NCBI GenBank assembly: GCA_946630405.1
Contig: CAMOYW010000042.1
Span: forward strand, 1-7,222
DNA: 7,222 bases
Direction: 5' to 3'
Origin: an uncultured Clostridia bacterium
Lineage (GTDB): Bacteria; Bacillota; Clostridia; Lachnospirales; CAG-274
Shown: positions 4,656-7,222 of the stretch, in pieces
Position numbering within the stretch: the first letter of the stretch is position 1
Layout of the letters: the number at the start of each line of letters is the position of its first letter
Translations under genes and position numbers: made by a program
The notes under the pieces: generated by a model
Seen by the model: the letters and a program-made list of their open reading frames with translations, nothing else
What the model was told of the DNA's origin: nothing
Databases searched by the model: none

Positions 4656-5054
4656 ATGGCTAAACAGGCTAAAAAGGGTGCAGGCCGCAGACGCCGTGAC
4701 AGAAGAACGGTTGAGCGCGGACAGGCACATATCCAGTCAAGCTTTAACAATACGATCGTAACGATCACAGACAGCGCAGGCAACGCACTTTCATGGGCAA
4801 GTGCAGGTGAACTCGGTTTCAGAGGCTCTAAAAAGAGCACTCCTTACGCAGCTCAGATGGCTGCCGAGAAGGCTACCATCGCCGCAAGAGATTACGGCTT
4901 AAAGACAGTTGAAGTATTTGTAAAGGGTCCAGGAAGCGGCAGAGAGGCTGCTATCAGAGCACTTCAGGCTAACGGACTTGACGTAACCATGATCAAGGAT
5001 GTTACACCCGTTCCTCACAACGGTTGCAGACCGCCTAAGAGAAGAAGAGTGTAA
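4656..5054 (+). CDS. rpsK: 30S ribosomal protein S11
   Basis: S11 lies on the 30S platform near the E-site and the mRNA exit. The 132-residue protein shows the family signature HIQSSFNNTIVTITD (25-39), GPGSGREAAIRAL (91-103) and the C-terminal DVTPVPHNGCRPPKRRRV (115-132). The N-terminus is very basic (GRRRRDRR). AGGAGG precedes the ATG at good spacing. It is 25 bases downstream of rpsM and 27 bases upstream of rpsD. Confidence 0.98.
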   Translation: MAKQAKKGAGRRRRDRRTVERGQAHIQSSFNNTIVTITDSAGNALSWASAGELGFRGSKKSTPYAAQMAAEKATIAARDYGLKTVEVFVKGPGSGREAAIRALQANGLDVTMIKDVTPVPHNGCRPPKRRRV

Positions 5055-5081
5055 TTGTTATCATTTGGAGGTAATGTTTAA

Positions 5082-5672
5082 ATGGCTAGAGAAATGGGCC
5101 CCATCATTAAAAGATGCAGATATTTAGGCATTGAGCCGAGCCTTCTCGGTTCAAGCAAAAAGCTCGGCAGACGCAAGAGAAATATGCGTAAGCTTAGCGA
5201 ATATGGTATTCAGCTTAAGGAAAAGCAGAAGGTTAAGTTCATCTACGGCATACTTGAAAAGCAGTTCAGAAACTACTACAAGAAGGCTGAAAGAATGCAG
5301 GGTATCGCAGGTGAGAACCTTCTTCAGATGCTTGAATTAAGACTTGACAACGTAGTTTATCGTTTAGGCTACGGCAGAACAAGAAAAGAGGCAAGACAGG
5401 TCGTAAGACACAATCTTGTAACCGTAAACGGCAAGAAGGCAAATATACCTTCCATACAGCTTAAGGTCGGAGATGTGGTTGCAATCAAAGAAAGCAAGAA
5501 GGATCTTCAGCGTTTCAAGAACACACTCGATGTAACGGGCACACGTATCGTTCCCGAGTGGTTATCGGCTGACCATGCTTCTCTTTCGGGCAGTGTTGTT
5601 ACTCTTCCCAAGAGAGAGCAGCTTGATTTACCTATCAACGAAACGCTTATTATCGAGCTCTATTCCAAGTAA
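5082..5672 (+). CDS. rpsD: 30S ribosomal protein S4 (short, zinc-less clostridial type)
   Basis: S4 is a primary 16S rRNA-binding protein that starts 30S assembly and, in several bacteria, represses its own operon. The 196-residue protein has the N-terminal S4 domain and then the S4 RNA-binding fold (about 84-135: LELRLDNVVYRLGYGRTRKEAR through GDVVAI), ending NETLIIELYSK. Only one cysteine (C12) remains of the four that bind zinc in C+ forms, and the usual PGxHG loop before KLSEYG is replaced by a short basic stretch (GRRKRNMR), so it should not need zinc. I believe such short forms are common in Clostridia. GGAGGT (5067-5072) lies 9 bases before the ATG. It is the third gene of the operon and the obvious candidate for leader feedback. 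Confidence 0.97.
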   Translation: MAREMGPIIKRCRYLGIEPSLLGSSKKLGRRKRNMRKLSEYGIQLKEKQKVKFIYGILEKQFRNYYKKAERMQGIAGENLLQMLELRLDNVVYRLGYGRTRKEARQVVRHNLVTVNGKKANIPSIQLKVGDVVAIKESKKDLQRFKNTLDVTGTRIVPEWLSADHASLSGSVVTLPKREQLDLPINETLIIELYSK

Positions 5673-5728
5673 GATAATCAGGTTTTTGTTATTATTCGAC
5701 TTTATAGCTTATAAGGAGGTTGGGCCGA

Positions 5729-6682
5729 GTGTTTGAGTTTGAAAAACCTCGTATAGAAATAAAAGAAAAGAAAGATACCTACGGTTGCTTTGTCGTTGAG
5801 CCCCTTGAAAGAGGCTACGGTACCACTCTCGGAAATTCTTTAAGAAGAATACTCCTTTCGAGTTTACCCGGCTCTGCGGTAAGCAATGTTAAGATTGACG
5901 GCGTCCTTCACGAGTTCAGCACCATACCCGGTGTGAAGGAGGATGTTACCGAGATTATTCTTAACCTTAAGAATCTCGCAATCAAAAATAACAGCGACAG
6001 CTATGAGTCAACAATGGCATATATAAACGCTTCGGGCGACTGCGAAGTGAAGGCGAGCGATATACAGGTAAACGGCGATATAGAGATACTTAATCCCGAC
6101 CTGCACATTGCCACACTTTCGGGCGGCCCCGAGAGCAAGCTTTTTGTTGAGATCACCATTACAAACGGTCGTGGCTACGCTGAGGCCTCCAAGAACAAGA
6201 GGCCGGACCAACCACTTAGAATGATACCCGTGGATTCGATATATACACCCGTAAGGCGTGTAAACTTCAAGGTCGAGGACACTCGTGTGGGTCAGATAAC
6301 GGACTATGACAAGCTTACCTTTGAGGTATGGACAAACGGCACCATATCTCCCGAAGATGCTGTCAGTCTCGGTGCGAAGATACTTAACGAGCACCTTAAT
6401 CTGTTTGTTGACCTTTCCGAGAATGCGAAGAATACGGAAATACTTGTTGAGAAGGAGCCGGGAGTTAAGGAGAAGGTGCTTGAACAGAGCATCGAAGAAC
6501 TTGACCTTTCCGTTCGTTCCTATAACTGCTTGAAGAGAGCGGGCATCAACACGGTAGAGGATCTCGCAAACAAGACCGAAGAGGATATGATGAGAGTGCG
6601 TAACTTAGGACGCAAGTCCCTTGAAGAGGTACTCAAGAAGTTGGAAGAACTGGGACTCAGTTTAAGCCCAGGTGAGGATTAA
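5729..6682 (+). CDS. rpoA: DNA-directed RNA polymerase subunit alpha
   Basis: Alpha dimerises to start RNA polymerase assembly, and its C-terminal domain binds UP elements and regulators. I place the start at GTG 5729: it gives MFEFEKPRIEI, matching the family N-terminus, and lies 9 bases after AAGGAGG (5713-5719); the TTG at 5720 is too close to that site. The product is 317 residues. The N-terminal domain has VVEPLERGYGTTLGNSLRRIL (22-42), the dimer and assembly core. A linker of about 230-250 leads to the C-terminal domain (257-317), where R263, N266, N292, G294, K296 and S297 correspond to the DNA-binding residues R265, N268, N294, G296, K298 and S299 of E. coli. It is 56 bases after rpsD. 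Confidence 0.98.
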   Translation: MFEFEKPRIEIKEKKDTYGCFVVEPLERGYGTTLGNSLRRILLSSLPGSAVSNVKIDGVLHEFSTIPGVKEDVTEIILNLKNLAIKNNSDSYESTMAYINASGDCEVKASDIQVNGDIEILNPDLHIATLSGGPESKLFVEITITNGRGYAEASKNKRPDQPLRMIPVDSIYTPVRRVNFKVEDTRVGQITDYDKLTFEVWTNGTISPEDAVSLGAKILNEHLNLFVDLSENAKNTEILVEKEPGVKEKVLEQSIEELDLSVRSYNCLKRAGINTVEDLANKTEEDMMRVRNLGRKSLEEVLKKLEELGLSLSPGED

Positions 6683-6684
6683 TA

Positions 6685-6707
6685 GCTTTAAAGCCAATGC
6701 TTTAAAG
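6685..6707 (+). repeat. GCTTTAAAG direct repeat / hairpin between rpoA and rplQ
   Basis: GCTTTAAAG occurs twice (6685-6693 and 6699-6707) with five bases between. Because CTTTAAAG is its own reverse complement, the two copies can also pair as an 8-bp stem (6686-6693 with 6700-6707) around a 6-base loop. It begins two bases after the rpoA stop and ends seven bases before the rplQ ribosome binding site. It could be a processing or stability site that tunes alpha against L17 output. No T-run follows, so it is not a terminator. Confidence 0.5.
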
Positions 6708-6728
6708 TAACCTATAGGAGGATCAGTA

Positions 6729-7222
6729 ATGGCTGAATACAGAAAGCTTGGTAGAACGTCAAGCCAGCGTAAGGCTCTGCTCAGAAACCAGGTGACTAAT
6801 TTATTATATCACGGCAAAATTACTACCACAGTCAGCAAGGCTAAGGAAGTAAGAAAGATCGCCGAGAAGCTTATTACCCTTGCAGTTAAGGAAAAGGACA
6901 ACTTTGAAGAAGTTGAGGTTGTTGTAAAGCAGACTGCAAAGGATAAGGACGGCAAGAAGACCGTCAGCGACGTTACAAAGACGATCAAGAAGGATGCACC
7001 TTCAAGACTTAACGCAAGAAGAAAGATGCTTTCCGTTCTCTATCCCGTTACGGAAGTACCCGCAAACGGCAGAAAGAAGAGAACAGAGTCCAAGAAGGTA
7101 AACCTTCCCAACCATCTTTTTGAAGAAGTAGCACCCAAGTATGTAGGCAGAAACGGTGGCTACACAAGAATTATCAAGCTTGGAATGAGACGCGGTGACG
7201 CTGCCGAGATGGTTATACTTGA
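6729..7222 (+). CDS. rplQ: 50S ribosomal protein L17 (partial, end beyond window)
   Basis: L17 lies near the polypeptide exit tunnel of the 50S subunit. The visible 164 residues start MAEYRKLGRTSSQRKALLRNQ and include the family segments TTTVSKAKEVRKIAEKLITLA (32-52), NLPNHLFEEVAPKY (125-138) and the C-terminal GGYTRIIKLGMRRGDAAEMVIL. By alignment with E. coli L17 (127 residues) only a few residues are missing. A long lysine-rich insertion, roughly residues 54-123, separates the conserved halves; I believe extended L17 proteins of this sort are common in Clostridia. TAGGAGG (6715-6721) lies 7 bases before the ATG. It is the last gene of the alpha operon in the usual order. Confidence 0.96.
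   Translation, partial: MAEYRKLGRTSSQRKALLRNQVTNLLYHGKITTTVSKAKEVRKIAEKLITLAVKEKDNFEEVEVVVKQTAKDKDGKKTVSDVTKTIKKDAPSRLNARRKMLSVLYPVTEVPANGRKKRTESKKVNLPNHLFEEVAPKYVGRNGGYTRIIKLGMRRGDAAEMVIL

Noticed and set aside
5720..5728. TTG 5720 as rpoA start
   Set aside because: It touches the AAGGAGG site, leaving no spacing. GTG 5729 has proper spacing and matches the family N-terminus.
6008..6533. Overlapping frames within rpoA on both strands
   Set aside because: They are frame shadows of a complete, well-conserved rpoA and lack ribosome binding sites.

Overview
The window looks like a chromosomal segment from a low-to-mid-GC Firmicute of class Clostridia, probably a gut-type Oscillospiraceae/Ruminococcaceae-like organism. 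The evidence is strong AGGAGG-type ribosome binding sites, many AGA arginine codons, rpsD lying inside the alpha operon, a short clostridial-type S4, an L17 with a long internal insertion, an orphan ECF-transporter S component and a secreted serpin. The class is fairly secure; anything finer is a guess.

Left part (1-1790): a divergent pair. On the minus strand is larC, the nickel insertase of nickel-pincer cofactor synthesis, cut off at its C-terminus by the window edge. On the plus strand is an S component of an ECF vitamin transporter, closest in appearance to the PanT-like group. Each has its own well-formed sigma-A-type promoter in the 212-bp gap, and the S-component gene ends in a good intrinsic terminator.

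Middle part (1800-3806): a two-gene operon with a near-consensus promoter whose spacer and -10 box are covered by a perfect inverted repeat, a likely operator. The first gene is a small ArsC/Spx-family thioredoxin-fold protein with a CxxC site. It overlaps by 4 bases (ATGA) an exported serpin that carries an N-terminal copper-amine-oxidase-N-like (PF07833-like) module. The serpin has an inhibitory-type hinge and a reactive loop whose counted P1-P1' pair is Thr-Ala.

Intergenic block (3765-4258, 494 bp): not empty. It holds a perfect 13-bp hairpin, a run of further hairpins that looks like a structured RNA or dispersed intergenic element, a terminator-like hairpin, an AT-rich UP-like tract, and a strong extended -10 promoter. 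A folded leader of about 170 nt follows, containing a possible 13-codon leader peptide.

Right part (4259-7222): the alpha ribosomal operon rpsM-rpsK-rpsD-rpoA-rplQ (S13, S11, S4, RNA polymerase alpha, L17, the last cut near its C-terminus by the window edge). The usual upstream neighbours infA and rpmJ are absent, so this operon has been separated from the spc cluster and runs from its own promoter and leader. The most rewarding places for a second look are the intergenic block, the rpsM leader, and the redox protein/serpin operon with its operator.
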